From: Symsagittifera roscoffensis | Lineage: Eukaryota; Xenacoelomorpha; Acoela; Convolutidae | Reading direction: 5' to 3' | DNA: 64,000 bases | NCBI RefSeq assembly: GCF_963678635.1 | Contig: NC_087069.1 | Span: 43,784,688 to 43,848,687 of the forward strand | In this document: positions 1 through 13,000 of the stretch, one piece after another | Layout: every line of letters starts with the position of its first letter | How positions within the stretch are numbered: position 1 is the first letter of the stretch | Notes under the pieces: generated by a model | The model's database searches: none | Told to the model about the DNA's origin: nothing | The model's input: the letters and a program-made list of their open reading frames with translations, nothing else | Translations under genes and position numbers: made by a program

Positions 1-863
1 GTAACGACCTATCTTGCTTTAAAGGATGCTGGTTCCGATTCCTAGCTTCTGATATTTCGCAAGTCGATCGGCGCAAGTAAGGGCATGATTGGAATAGTTT
101 ATTAAGTTGATCTCTATTCAATTGATTCGTAGCTCGGTATAAATCTCCAATGATTGGTATTAATTACCATCAATGTTTACATAGTTAAATAAATATATGA
201 TGCAGCTCTATTTTAACATCAAGGTGAATTATGTAATCTATTCGGTTCAGATGGTTAATTAGAATGAATGACATCATGAAGGGATGATGTCACAATTATT
301 TTGTCACGTTGAACATTGCTAAAAATATATTTACAGGGCTTAGTGAGTGTAAGCTCTTAGACCTGTATATTTTGAACTGACGGCAGCTACTTCAATTTGC
401 AAGCACATAAAGCTTTTTATTTATGTTGTGCTCCGATCCGAGTGTTTGATCCCAGGGTTAGCATAAAGTTTAGCAAAATATTGCTATATATACTGTTTTG
501 AGAGAGCGCGAGAAATCAAATTGTTCACCTGAAAAGTTCGGCAAGGTTTTTTTAAAAATCTTCCCACCGCCCTCGAGAACAACCTCGATCTGCCCATGAT
601 GTGCTTCTCTGGTTATAACATGAAAAAGGGGAATAGCCACTTATTATTTTAGGTAGTCAGAATTGGCGTGCGCGCGATTTTTTGATTTTGTTATATAATT
701 TTTGGTTTGTCAATTCATTTGCTCGTTATAGTCATTCATTTTGCATCGCAAGTAGTGCGAAGCTCCGCTTCGCCTGTCTAAAAGTTGCCACCCAAATTGA
801 AGGGTGTGCTTTTTGATGCTAGTTTATTTATAATAAAGGTGGTATTGCGATTCTATGTTTCAG
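1..863 (+). other. intron sequence upstream of the first alpha-actinin exon seen
   Basis: No exon is supported here. It holds a perfect 9-bp hairpin (269-292) and a GCGAAGC hairpin (757-773), otherwise AT-rich unique sequence. Confidence 0.7.
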
Positions 864-1082
864 ACTAGAGCGCCTGGAACATCTGGCAGCCAAATTTGCA
901 GTGAAAGCGAACAGTCAGGAGTCATGGAGTACTGGGAAGGAGGATGAGTTGAGTGGGGCAGTGACTGCGAGACAGTTGCATGAGGTGCGTGCTCTCAGGA
1001 GAAGACACGAGGCATTCGAGAGTGACCTCACAGCCCATCAGGACAGGGTGGAACAGATTGTGGCCATTGCTGAGGAACTGAA
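864..1082 (+). CDS. ACTN: alpha-actinin exon 1 of window (end of SR1, first part of SR2)
   Basis: The acceptor is ctatgtttcag before 864 and the donor is GTGAGT at 1083. The first base completes a split codon; the exon then encodes [11 protein letters not shown] and runs to [10 protein letters not shown], ending with two bases (AA) of an Asn codon finished in the next exon. This matches the helix joining spectrin repeats 1 and 2 and the first helices of repeat 2. The upstream exons (CH domains, repeat 1) are outside the window. Confidence 0.95.
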
Positions 1083-4000
1083 GTGAGTTTTACTGTTTTT
1101 TTTTAAAAAAAGAAACAGATTGAAGTATGCTTTTTTTTGTAAAAGAAAGAGTTACTGTAAAATAATAGAAACTGGAAGTAAGGTTGACATATAGCAGAAG
1201 CACTCAAGTTACTTTGGTTTGATCCTTTAAGCTGCGGTGTACATATTTTTTTTTGGCAGAGTGCAACAGATTGTGGAACGTTTGTAAAGAGATAGTGGAA
1301 AGTTTGTGATTTTTTTGACCTTTTCGCAGGTTTGTCGTATTTGGAAAAATCCGTTATTGAACACGTTTTGAAAGGTTTTGATTGAAAAAATGTTTTTTTT
1401 CTTTGGCGCGCCGTATTCCATCCTACCCAGTGCCTTTAGAAAGCTTGAAAATTATGACTTTCTCACAGTAGTTTCGAAGAGGGTGAGGAAGAGAAGAATG
1501 TTATTTTGATCTCAAATAGATTACAGGCACATCTATTTGGGATCAAAATAACATCCTCCTCTTCCCATGTCTTTCAAGTGTTTTGAGAGAGCTCGGTAAA
1601 TCTTGTAATCCACTACCTCTTTTGTGGACTTTTCAGAACCGCGCCTTGATTCGAGTCATCTTACTACTTAGCTGTTTCTAGTGTTTTATGAAGCGAATTT
1701 TTCAGACAGAATATGTGTCTCAAGTTTGTTTAAAATATCGAAATTCGAAATTGGATGCAAAATTCTATCAAAATTGAAAGGTTGATCTTTTTTTTTAATA
1801 GTTATTTTAGTCCGAAGTTTGAGCAACTCTCGATAAGTTCTTATATAACCCTGTATTTTAGTGCTCTTGGCTACCATGACGCTCCGGCTATCAACCAGAG
1901 ATGTCAGCGAATCTGTGACACGTGGGACCTGCTGGGGGAACTGAGTGGCAAACGGAGACACACTTTAGAGGTAAATGATCATTAGAGAACTGTAGATATA
2001 AAACTAATATTTTTTCTGCCCAAGCGGAGTGTATTGTCATACTACGAAAGAACCTAAGTCGCAAACAAAATTGCTGATTTCGTGGCATTTTTGGCAGGGG
2101 TGGATGTAGGATTTTGTCGAGGGGGGCGAATTTTCAAAAAAAAAAAGGAAAATGCTGCCGACCTTTTTTTAGGTCGACTAAATTGATTTGCCGAGCTCTC
2201 GCAAAGAATTATAAAGACCTTGTTTTTGGAGAATTTTTCTGCACCGCAGGCAGAATGTTGAATAAAATAAGCAAAAAAAGCGTTTTAGGCGGTTTTTGAA
2301 AATTTCTTTGGAAAAACAGGCCAAAAAAGCGTTTTAGGCGTTTTTGGAAAGTTTTAGCATTTTTTGGAAAATTTTCTAGAAAGTTTTAGGGTCCGTCAGC
2401 TAAAAGGGATATCTCAAAATATTACAAAGGGGGGACCCTTTGGGTCGACTGGAGGTCAAATCTCTGGGGGGGGGAGGCGTCCGCCCCCCTAAATGCGCAA
2501 CTCTTATATAGGTCTTGCTGATATTTTCATTTTTTTTTTCAGGAAAAAGTTAAATATTGTTCACGCTCAACTTAGATTTTTCGCGGTTTGACTTGTGATT
2601 TAATTTTAATTTCAGTGCACTTCTGTTGTTAAAAGGAAGGCCAACTGCACTTTAGAACAGCAAAATTTTAAAGGCCACGAAAAATGTGATCGACTACTAA
2701 TTTCAGCGAAACAAAAGTTTTACCTATTGATCCGGTTTTCTCAAATTGGGTTAGTTTTAACAAAGAAGTGTCTATCATAAATTGTTCTACGAATTCAAAG
2801 AGCTTTAAGGCAATCTATTTTTTTCGTCGAAATTTTCAGTAAGGCCAACAGAAATTTCTCAGTTTGATTTCTGATTTCTTTCTTCGGTTCATTTCCTTTG
2901 TTAAAAGGAAGGCGAACTCCACACTTCTTAGCGGAATGAAAACTTCACCTGTTGATCCAGTTTTCTCAAATTGAATTGTTTCTTGAAATTAAAATTGAAA
3001 TTTTTCTTGAAATTAAAAAAGCTGCATGATCATATTTTTTTACTTAAGAATTCTAAATCTAGTATCAAGTATTTTTCAAAAAATTAGTCACTATTTTTTG
3101 TTAAACTGTGTTCATTGACTTCTTTCCAACTGTCTGTTGGCTATGCTCTCGCCTCTCTGCTAATAAGATCGATAATGATAATTATATTAATTAGAATGTT
3201 AATATAGCCAGCAAATCCATAAATAGTTAAAGCAGTTGTTTTGCTGGAGGTCCTCGTAATTTGATTTTCAAAAGCAATTTTGAGCAAAGTTTGATCACAT
3301 TCATGAATGAAATGAGGCAATTAATAATTAATGTTTTTTTTTCAGGATTTGGAGAAAGCGATGGACAGAATTGATCAGTTGCACCTAGAATTCGCCAAGA
3401 GAATAGCAGTGAGTTTTTATCTTTGGTTTTGAATGATGATGTGAGTTTTCCCTTATTTGGATGTGTAGTTTTTTTCAGTGATAATTTAATTCGCTTATAT
3501 GAAATGAATTCATGACTTATTTTAAGATCTATGTGTGAAAGAATGAATATACTTATACTTTCAAAAATGGATTGTTTGTCAGGTCTCGAGAAGAAAATTC
3601 TAATCGCTCCAGTTTTTGGTCCAGATTGCGTTACTTGTGAAACAACGCTGGTCATAAATCTTTTAGAAATTCAGAGAGCTTAAAGTGCATCTGTTTTTGT
3701 TTGAAATTCTTAAATTCGAAAGTTCAGATTTTTTCAACGAAGTCGAAGTTTTTTTTTTAAATGTTTACTTGCGTTCATTACTCTTTTCCAATCTTCGATT
3801 GGCTCTGTTTAAGTTCAATTCAAAATCAGTTGCTTAAAAGAAGGCAATTTACGCTCTCCAATAACAAAAGTTTAGACGGCGCAAAAAACATCAATGGCTT
3901 TTAGTTTGGATCGTGGATTTTAATTTTGGATTTCCTATCAAAATAAAAACGAATGAATCGCGAAATAATTTGCAACGTGATGTAATTCTTCGAAAAATCA

Positions 4001-7000
4001 TTAAAAAAAATTCAACTGTTTTTTAGCTTCTTTGATTTTAATGACAGCGTTGAAACTTGAGCGAAGTGAAAACACTTATATTCGTTAGTTTTTTCTGAGA
4101 ATGATCCAGTTTTGAATTGGTTAGTTTTAGAGTAATGAACTTACTGATTACTTGGCCTTGGTGTTTTTGGGATTTTTTTTCAGGAAAAAGTTTTAAACTT
4201 TGATCAGCTAAATTTTGATTTTTTTTGTGGTTTGGCTTTTGATTTCTCGTTCACTTCAGTTCCTTTTTAAAAGGAAGACAAACTCCACTATCGAACAGAA
4301 AAACTGTAAATGTCACGAAAAACGTGATCTACTTCTAATTTCGAAACTGGAGTTTGATTATCAGATTCCTCCGCGAAATATAATTTTTACTTATTGATCC
4401 AGTTTTCTGAAATTGGGTTTGTTTTATCAAAAAAGTGTCAATCAAGAATTGTTCTTAAAATCGAAAGTGCTTCAAGGCCAGCTTTTTTTCGAAATCCGTT
4501 TTTTCTCCTATGTTTCCTTGCGTTTTTTAGTTTTTTAACTGACAGGGGACTATGTTTTTTTTTACTGCAGGCGAAAGAAGTGAAATTGATTTATCGCGTG
4601 TCTTGTGTCGCGCAAATGCAAGTGTCTTGTAATCGGGAACTAGACTTTTTTGCCGTAAACAACTTTTCTCACATATTGTCAGCTTGATTTTTTAAATTGA
4701 ATCTTAAGAACTTACAGGTTCCTTACCACTTTGCCTATCACGCCATTGCCTTTGCACCCTACGTTTGGTTTTCGAGTCCGTATGCAATAAAAAAATTTTT
4801 CCTTTAAAAATTGAATTGTCAGACTACCATTTGTGTTCAAACTTTTCCGCCTAGTTGCCACATCCCGGATTTTGCTTATACTAAACAATTTTCATTATAG
4901 CTGCAGGTGCAAGTGTTGCTCCTTAAAGTTTCAGGGGTGACTTGAAACTTATGAGATGTTTCTGTTAAATCTTTTGTGGTTCAACTTGTGTCTGCTCAAA
5001 AAGTTTCGGCTTAGTGTCGACATCAAGGATTTGCTTTGTGCTGTAAGCAATTTTCATTGTAGTTGCACGTGCAAGTGTTGTTCAATTTAGCTCTAACTTA
5101 ATAGTAACTTACAACTTTTTTTTTCGGCTCCACCTGTATCTGTCTGTTCAAACGTCTGTTGTTTTTGCCTTGTATGAACTTTTATCGAAACATCCGAAAA
5201 TTCAAATTTTGGTAGGCCTAGTTTTCAATCAAAAGTTTTCATTTTTGTTACTTATCTTTTTTGTGTTTAAGAGTAATGAACGTAGTGAGTATTCTTATAT
5301 AGGTCTTGCTGATTATTTTTTGTTTATTTTTTCAGGAAAAAGTCTTAAAATTTGTTCACGCTCAATTTTGATTTTTCGCTGTTTGACTTGTGATTTCTTT
5401 TTAGATTCAGGGCATTTCTATTGTTAAAAGGAAGGCAAACTCCTATATCGGACAGAAAAAGTGTAAGGGTCTCGAAAAACGTGATCGACTTCTAATTTCG
5501 AAAAAGGAAATTAAATTCAGATTTCCCAGCGAAATCACAGTCTTACCTATTGATCCAGTGTTTTCAAATTGTGTTAGTTTTAACATAAAAGTGTCCATCA
5601 TAAATTGTTGTACATTTTTCAATAGCTTTAAGGCCGTTTTTTTTTCTTCGAAATTCAAAAGTTGAAGCCCTGCTTCGCAGCTGTGTTATTAAATTCAATC
5701 TCTTAAAAGGATAATTTATCCTTCTAATTATAAGGAACAAATGACTTTAAAAAACGCAAATGGTGAAAGTTTTTGAAGTGGATTTTTTTTCAAAATTTTT
5801 TCAGTGGAATAAAACTTAAGTAATGATCCAGTTTTTTCAAATTAAGTTAATTTCGTGAAAAATCGTTCAATCTTAAAATATCCTTGAACTACAAAGTGCT
5901 ACCAGAGAGCTTAGTTATAATTAGAATAAATAGAATAAGAAAGTTTTTAATTCCTTTCTTTTGTTTTGTTCATAAATACTTTGCCAACTGTGTGTTTGCT
6001 ATTTGTTACCTATTTGAAGGGATTTGTGAACGGTTTTTGTTTTACAAATTTTTAAAATCAGTTATTGCACAACCAAATGCTTGTAATACGCGTTTTTTCG
6101 TCAACCTAGCTCTCATAAATTTGCTTCAAGTTATTAAAAGTCGATGAACGTAGTTCGGACTCTTATATAAGTCGCGATGATTTTTTTTGGGAAAAGTCTT
6201 CAAATTTGTTCAGGCTCAAATTTAATTTTCGCGGTTTAACTCATGATTTTTTTGTAATTCAGTTCGTTTCCTCTGTTCGATTGAAGCCAAACTCCACTAT
6301 CGAACAGCGAAATAAAAATTTTACCTTTTGATCCAGTTTTATCAAATGGGGTCAATTTTGTCGATCTTAAGACTTGTATCTTAAACTGTTCTAGAAATTC
6401 AAAAAGCTTCAAGGGCATCTCTTTTGTCTTCGAAATTCATAATTTTTTTATAATTGCGTTCAATAACTCTTTTCTAAATCTGTTGGCCAGGTTTACTATT
6501 AGATGTGTCTACTCATTAGTCAGTTAAGACGTTTAGATCAGTCAAGAGTGCGAACATCATTAACATTGCGGAGTCCTGAAATCCCCGTGGGATTTGCGAC
6601 TCGAATATCCCGTAGTTCCTTTTTTTTATTTTGAAAGATTATTTATATAATTGTTTTCTTGCCATTTTAAAAGCTCACTTGAGATTTTTGTTTGTTTGCG
6701 AACAGCAGTTTTGTGTTATTTTGGTTTATTTAAGGTTTTTGATATCTTTTGGATGTAGTGATTGAATCACTGACATTTTAATGATACTTCACTGCTATGA
6801 TACTTCTCTGCTATGATACTGCTATGATACTGCTATGATACTTCACTTCATACTTTTTTGTATCATAAAATTTAAACTAACAATGACCTTATAGCCTGAA
6901 GTTAGTCGCCAAAACATTATTTCAATTTATATTTATAAAAAGCAGACACGCGATCTTCTAGAAATATTTTTTTTTCAGCCATTTTACAACTGGGTAGACA

Positions 7001-10000
7001 GTGCATGTGAGGACTTGACAGACATGTTCATAGTGCACACAGTGTCAGAGGTCACTGACCTATTACAGGCCAATGCCCACTTCAAACAGACACTGCCTGA
7101 GGCAGAGACAGAGTACAATGCCATATGTCAGCTGCAGTCTGAAGTGCAGAGATTCGCACAGGTAAGAGAGGAGGGAGGGGAAGGCGTCTATTTATAATGA
7201 CAGCATTGTCAAAATGACGTAAATAGGAGGGGTTCTATTCATGCAGCAAGTCCAAATGACGCAAAAGTTTCAAACCAGTGAGCCTTACAATTGTCTGAAG
7301 GGTTAATTTTTTATTCTTAATTCTGATTTGTTATAAAAACCCCGTCTTTTTTGGGAGGTTTTGACGAGGGTCGTGCAATGTGTTGTGACGAGGTTGAACT
7401 CATGTTTCGTCCGTTAACTATATCCATACTTTGAAACAGTTACACTCAAATTCAATATAAGTGTTCTAGTATAAAAAGTAGAATTTTACTCCAGTATTAC
7501 ATAGCAGAATTGATCAAGAAAAGTTTCGAAAAGCATTTTTTTACGGTCTACTAGAGGTCATTGAAACTTTTTCAATTGTCAGTTAGCTACGTTCATACAA
7601 TTTGGATTCGTTAGTTTAACAACAAAACATTTATTTCAAATTTTATTCACAGAATTTGATAGGCAGGTAACTGGTCTTTTGAATGTTTTTCTGATTTTAT
7701 ACTTCTCTTCGTTTTTCCTCTAAAAACAAATAATAAATAGATCGTAAGTCCAATTTTTGCTTCGCGTTTATTTGATTTCAAGGCCTTCGAATCCAAGAAA
7801 AGGGTGGAAAACCAGCGATCATGATGATCATGATCACCATGATTTTATTATATTATATATAGTCCCCACATGGCTGAAAACGAATGAACCGAATGACTTA
7901 TAGTGTCTATTTGATTTCGATATATTGTGTAGAGTCACAACCTGGCGGGCCATGCAGTGTCCAATCCGTACACAGTGATCCAGCTGAGTGCTCTGAGTGG
8001 CAAGTGGAGTGACATGATGTCCCTGGTGCCCCTGAGGGACAGGAATCTACAGCACGAACTCAGTCGCCAGGAGAGTGAGTACAATTCTGGTATTTTCTGT
8101 TATAAGGCCCCTAATTTTGTTATTTGAGCTTCTGTTTTTATTGAGTATCCAGGTTTTCTTAAGGTGAAATAAATTTCAATCAATCAAACTCAGCAATATG
8201 ATCCAGCAATATGATCCAGTTTCCAATATGATCCAGTTTCCAATATGATCCAGTTTCCAAAATATAAAAAGATCAGTTGACATTTTTTTTGTGCTCAGTC
8301 TTTGTTGCCTAGTGATTGCTAGCTGATCAAATGAAGTGACTGTTGGTATGGAGGTATGAATTCGGATAGTGTAGTCGCAAAATTTTAACTTTTTTTTGCA
8401 AAAATGATTTTTTTAAGACTTGATTTGATGTTTTTCTTTCAACTGATTTTAGAGCCTTTTGCGGCATTTTCACTTCTTTTTGGAAAGTGCGATTCTTTTT
8501 ACTTCGTGGCTCACATCGAGTGATTTTTTTTTGAGAAAAAATAAACAAAAATTTTTAACATTTAAACAGAAATTGGCACGGTGAATCAAAATATAGCACT
8601 TAGAACATTGTTTCCTCGGAAGAAAAGGGGCGACTGTTAATAGCCGTTAGTTTTTGGTTCTCGACAACGACTGTGAACATTTCAGACAACGAGCGCCTGC
8701 GTCTCCAGTTCGCCCAGAAGGCCAACGGTGCCGGACCCTGGATTGAGAAGGCGATCGAGTCAGTGACTGCCGTCCACACTCAGATGACGGGCACTCTGGA
8801 TTCACAACTGGCCAAGTTGAAGCAGCACCAGACTGCTGTCTATCAGTACCAGCCAAACATAGACCAGATGGAGAGTGTCAATCAGGTAGGATTCCTTAAC
8901 AATCAGGGAGAATCCCTCATGCGCGAAGAACCGAATGCGCGAAAATGTTGTCAGCCAATCAGAATTCCTTATCCATAAATTCTGAAGAAATAAACGATAA
9001 AATCAGTCAGTTTTGGGTACTTCAAACGGCATTGATTGGTTGAAATTTTCGAGCGTTCGGCTCTTTGCGCATGAGAAAAGCTCTGAGTTACAGTTTTGTT
9101 AAAGCTGACATTTTTTTTTACACTGTATACAGCGCTGGTTTAATTTATTCGGGTAAACGAATGAAACGCTTTTTTATTTAAAACGCTTTTTTCTTAAATT
9201 GGCTTGACGGGTTGACATTAGACAAAAAAGGATGAATACAAAATTGCTTAGAATTCTAGCCGAATTAATACGGTGCAATTTGTTTTGTTAAGTTGAGGCA
9301 TAAATTTTTTCCCTGAAACCGAATCATTTGAAGTTTTTCTAGTCAATTATAATTTACGCCAAAAAAAAACAATTTAATTGCATAACTATATGAAATTGAC
9401 CATCTTATGTACCTAAACAAATTTCAATATATCTGGCTGTTTTTTGAAATGCATATTTTATTCATATTTTGGCTTCATATTTTCCAATATGTTACGTGCA
9501 ATGTTATTTTGGATGCCTTTAGTTTAGTATATTCCAAATTATTTAGTGCAAAATTGTGTCTATTTGTATTTGGTATCTTTCTGCTACATGGCATTAGTAA
9601 TTCGTTAGCATATTTAGTGGCTTTATTTGTGACTAATGTTGCTTTTTGTCGTTTTCCCGCCAGTGTTTGCAAAGCGCAGCTTTGCCCCTACGTATAATTT
9701 GTCAAGCTACAGAAAAGGCTCTTTTTTATATAGTTTTGTTGGCAATTGAACCGGCAATTTTGGCTTTTTTAAGCCAAAAATGATACTTTTTGCAGTAAAA
9801 TAAGGCCCCAACATTGCGCCATATTAATTCTGCTAAAGTTCTTGGCAAAATTTGCATTCATCTGTTCGTATCAATTTTCAACACAGTTTGACTTGAACGC
9901 CTTCTGTTTGTTTTGTCCGGATTTTTTTGAATCAGAATCAGCACTACTCATTATAAGGCTTATTTGAATGATGAGGGCTCTAATTTTTTGGTAGAATAAG

Positions 10001-13000
10001 TTTTGAAGCGTTTTTTTATGCATACATTTTAATATATTCGATGAACGTATATATTCGATGAACGTAATCGTGGTGATTTTTTGCGTTTTTTTTTCATGAA
10101 AAGTCTTTAAAATTGTTCAGGCTCAAATTTACTCTTTTGCGATATGATTTTTCATTTGTTTTCAAGTTCAGTTCATTTAATTTATTAAAAGGAAGGCAAA
10201 CTCCACTATCAAACGGCAAAAGTGTAAAGGTCGCGAAAAATGTGATCAACTTCTAACTTCGAAAATGGTTTTTAATGTGTAGATTTCCCAGCGTACAAAA
10301 AATTACCGATTGGTCTAGTTTGTTCTTGAAATTGAAAGACCTCTAAGGCCATATAATTTTTCTTTGAAATTCGAAAGCTGAGATTTTTTCAAAAAACAAG
10401 TCAATATTTTTTCTGTTTACTTGCGTTCATTGAATGTTTTCCAACTGTCTGTTTGCTCTGTTTAAAGAATTCTGGAAGTTTTCTTTTCAAAATATTTTTG
10501 AGCAAATCGTCAAAATTGGTGAGTTTTTTCCGTTTTGGACTGTATTTGATGAGAGACTGAAACATTCATTCAATTTTACTTTTTAGCTCAGTTTTAGATC
10601 AGTTGTTTTTTACCGTAGCTCAGCTATTGTTATCTCTCAAGCTATTTTTTTACAACCGAATTCGATCGCTTTGGTTTTTGAAATCGTTAAAGCAAAAAAC
10701 CGGAAGTGATATTAAGTTATATTGGTATTGATGATTCTTTTGTTCGTCTTTTCTAGAATTTTCAGGGTTTTTTGCGTTTTGATTTTTCGCAGTTTGACTC
10801 TCTTTTAAGTTCATTCTTTTTCTTTGTCAAATGAAGCAGGGCGGATTTTGAGAAGTAGACGCAACCCCCGCCACCTCAGGGATTAATACATAAATCAGAT
10901 AGTCAATAAATCTCGTTTGTTTTTACAATTTTTACTGTTGGCGTGTTAAAAAAATTGCTACAACCCTGATTATTTAACCAAGTTGAATGATTTTTTTTCT
11001 ATTTCAGCAAATTCAAGAGAGCAGGGTCTATGACAACCCGCACACGCCCTACACCATGGAGGTCAGTTAGCAAATATTTTTCAAATTGTTATTTGAAATT
11101 TGGCAGATGGCGAAGTGAACGTTTTCAAAGACAATGGTTTGCTTAATGATTTCTCTCCCGTTTTATCTAAATGTTTTTAAAAATCTGCTGAGACGTTTGA
11201 GAACGAATCATTTGGTCAAAGGTCGAACTCTCAGGCTTAAGAGGATTGTATATTGTACAAAACATTGTATTTTTCTGACTGTAATCCTGAAAATAGTTTA
11301 TTCTTATTACCACTAGTCATCGAATTTAAACTGGTTGTGTAACAAACTTGCAGGCTACTTGTGTAATTTTATGGCGGTATGTGCTGTATCATTCAAGGCT
11401 AATCAAATGTTTAATGAACCTGTTTTTAACTGTTTAACTCAAATTATCAAAAAATAATATGTTATTTTAACCTCCTGCAAATATCAGCTCGTCATTAACA
11501 TACCAACATATCTTGGTATTATTTTGATTGAAAATAAAATTGTTAAGAATTTCTTTTTACCAGGGTCGAATTTCAAATTAATTGAAATGTAAATCTTTTT
11601 CCTTGCTTGTTGAAGTTTTTACCTTTATGCTTAACTTCGATTTGTCAAGTCATAACTAGAAAGAACTCCAGTCAAATCATAAAATTTAGAAACATAGTCT
11701 GATTTAAGAATTAATTGTATTTTTTTGTGAATTAAGTTTTTGTATATGTCGAAACCAAATAATGATTAAAAATTATATAGTGAAAGTTTTCAAATCAGTC
11801 CAAGGCAAAGATTCAAAAGTGAATTTGTCTCATAGGTTGGATGTAGTAGTTCGTTTTGCATTCCTAAGTCCAATAAATTTTTAGTTCTAACTCTGAAATT
11901 GAGAATCGACACAAGTGAGCTCCGCATTTCAATTTTGGCACGTCATGGTGTATTTTCATCTAGATTTCGGTCCCTGGTTTGTTCTTCCCACCTGTATTTT
12001 TCTCAATTTGTTCCGAGTTTGCCGAGCTATTAAAAACATCAAAACAGTTAATTGACTATTTGTTTTTTTTCTTTTCTAAGGCCTTCGTTTTGTCATTTGA
12101 CCTTTACGCGACGGCAATGGAATAAAAATTTTAAGCTACTTGAGATCTTGAAATAATTTTTTGAAAGGTTGATCTATTAGCCTTGGTAACAGAGTGATAG
12201 CGTTACTTGAACGCTTCATATGCAAGTTATCTAGCGGTGTCATTTTTGACCTAAATTTTATGATTGAATCAATATGGCTCCAAACAACAGAAAATTGACC
12301 ATTGGTTACAAGAATATCAGAACGCTAAGCAACTACTTAAGGCTATTCTGTTTAGTTTTTTACCGAGAATTTTATTACCGAGAAAAGTTCAGACTCTAGT
12401 ATAGGTCGCGATGAGTTTTTTTTTAGAAGAAAGGTCTTAAATTTGTTAAGGCTTTTTTCTTAAAATTTGTTTAGGCGAAAAAAATTTACTTTCTCGCGAT
12501 TTGAAGTTTGACTCTTTGTAAGTTCAGTTCATTTCCTTTGTTAAAAGGAAAGCAAATTCCACTATCGAACTGCAAAAAAGTAAAGTTCACGAAAAAGATA
12601 AAGGTCACGAAAGTGGAATGTTATTATCGAATTTCCAGCGTTATAAAAATATTTCCAATTGATCCAGTTTTCTCAAATTGTGTTAATTTTATCCAAAAAG
12701 AGTCAACATTAAATTGTTCTTGAATTTCTAGGAGCTTTAAGGTCATCTGTTTTCTATTTTGCTGTTCGAATAAGATTCTTTCACAAAAAACAAGTCAGTG
12801 TTTTGTTTTCTGTTTACTTGCGTTCATTGACTCTTTTCCAATTGTCTGTTGGCTATGTTTTATTCCTGTAAGTGTTAAATCTAACAACCTCTGGCTTTTT
12901 TTCTAAGTGTAAAAGATTGAAGCGATTTTCACGTACATGATTTGATGATTTTCTCGTTCGTTTTTTTTTCAGGAAAAACTGTTGTTTTCACTCGAATTTG

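Larger units (their letters stand above)
3409..6978 (+). other. alpha-actinin intron 3
   Basis: Mostly copies and fragments of the HINE-like element, plus a short tandem repeat at 6780-6850. No coding sequence is supported. Confidence 0.9.
8886..11007 (+). other. alpha-actinin intron 6
   Basis: Holds a hairpin-ended repeat (9410-9700), one HINE-like copy (10030-10462) and AT-rich unique sequence. Confidence 0.9.

Noticed and set aside
3227-3655. 142-codon minus-strand open frame
   Set aside because: It runs antisense through alpha-actinin exon 3 and element fragments; low-complexity Lys/Ser/Ile composition, with no domain.
9407-9697. 96-codon hydrophobic plus-strand open frame
   Set aside because: It lies within a T-rich dispersed repeat; the apparent membrane segments are a composition effect.
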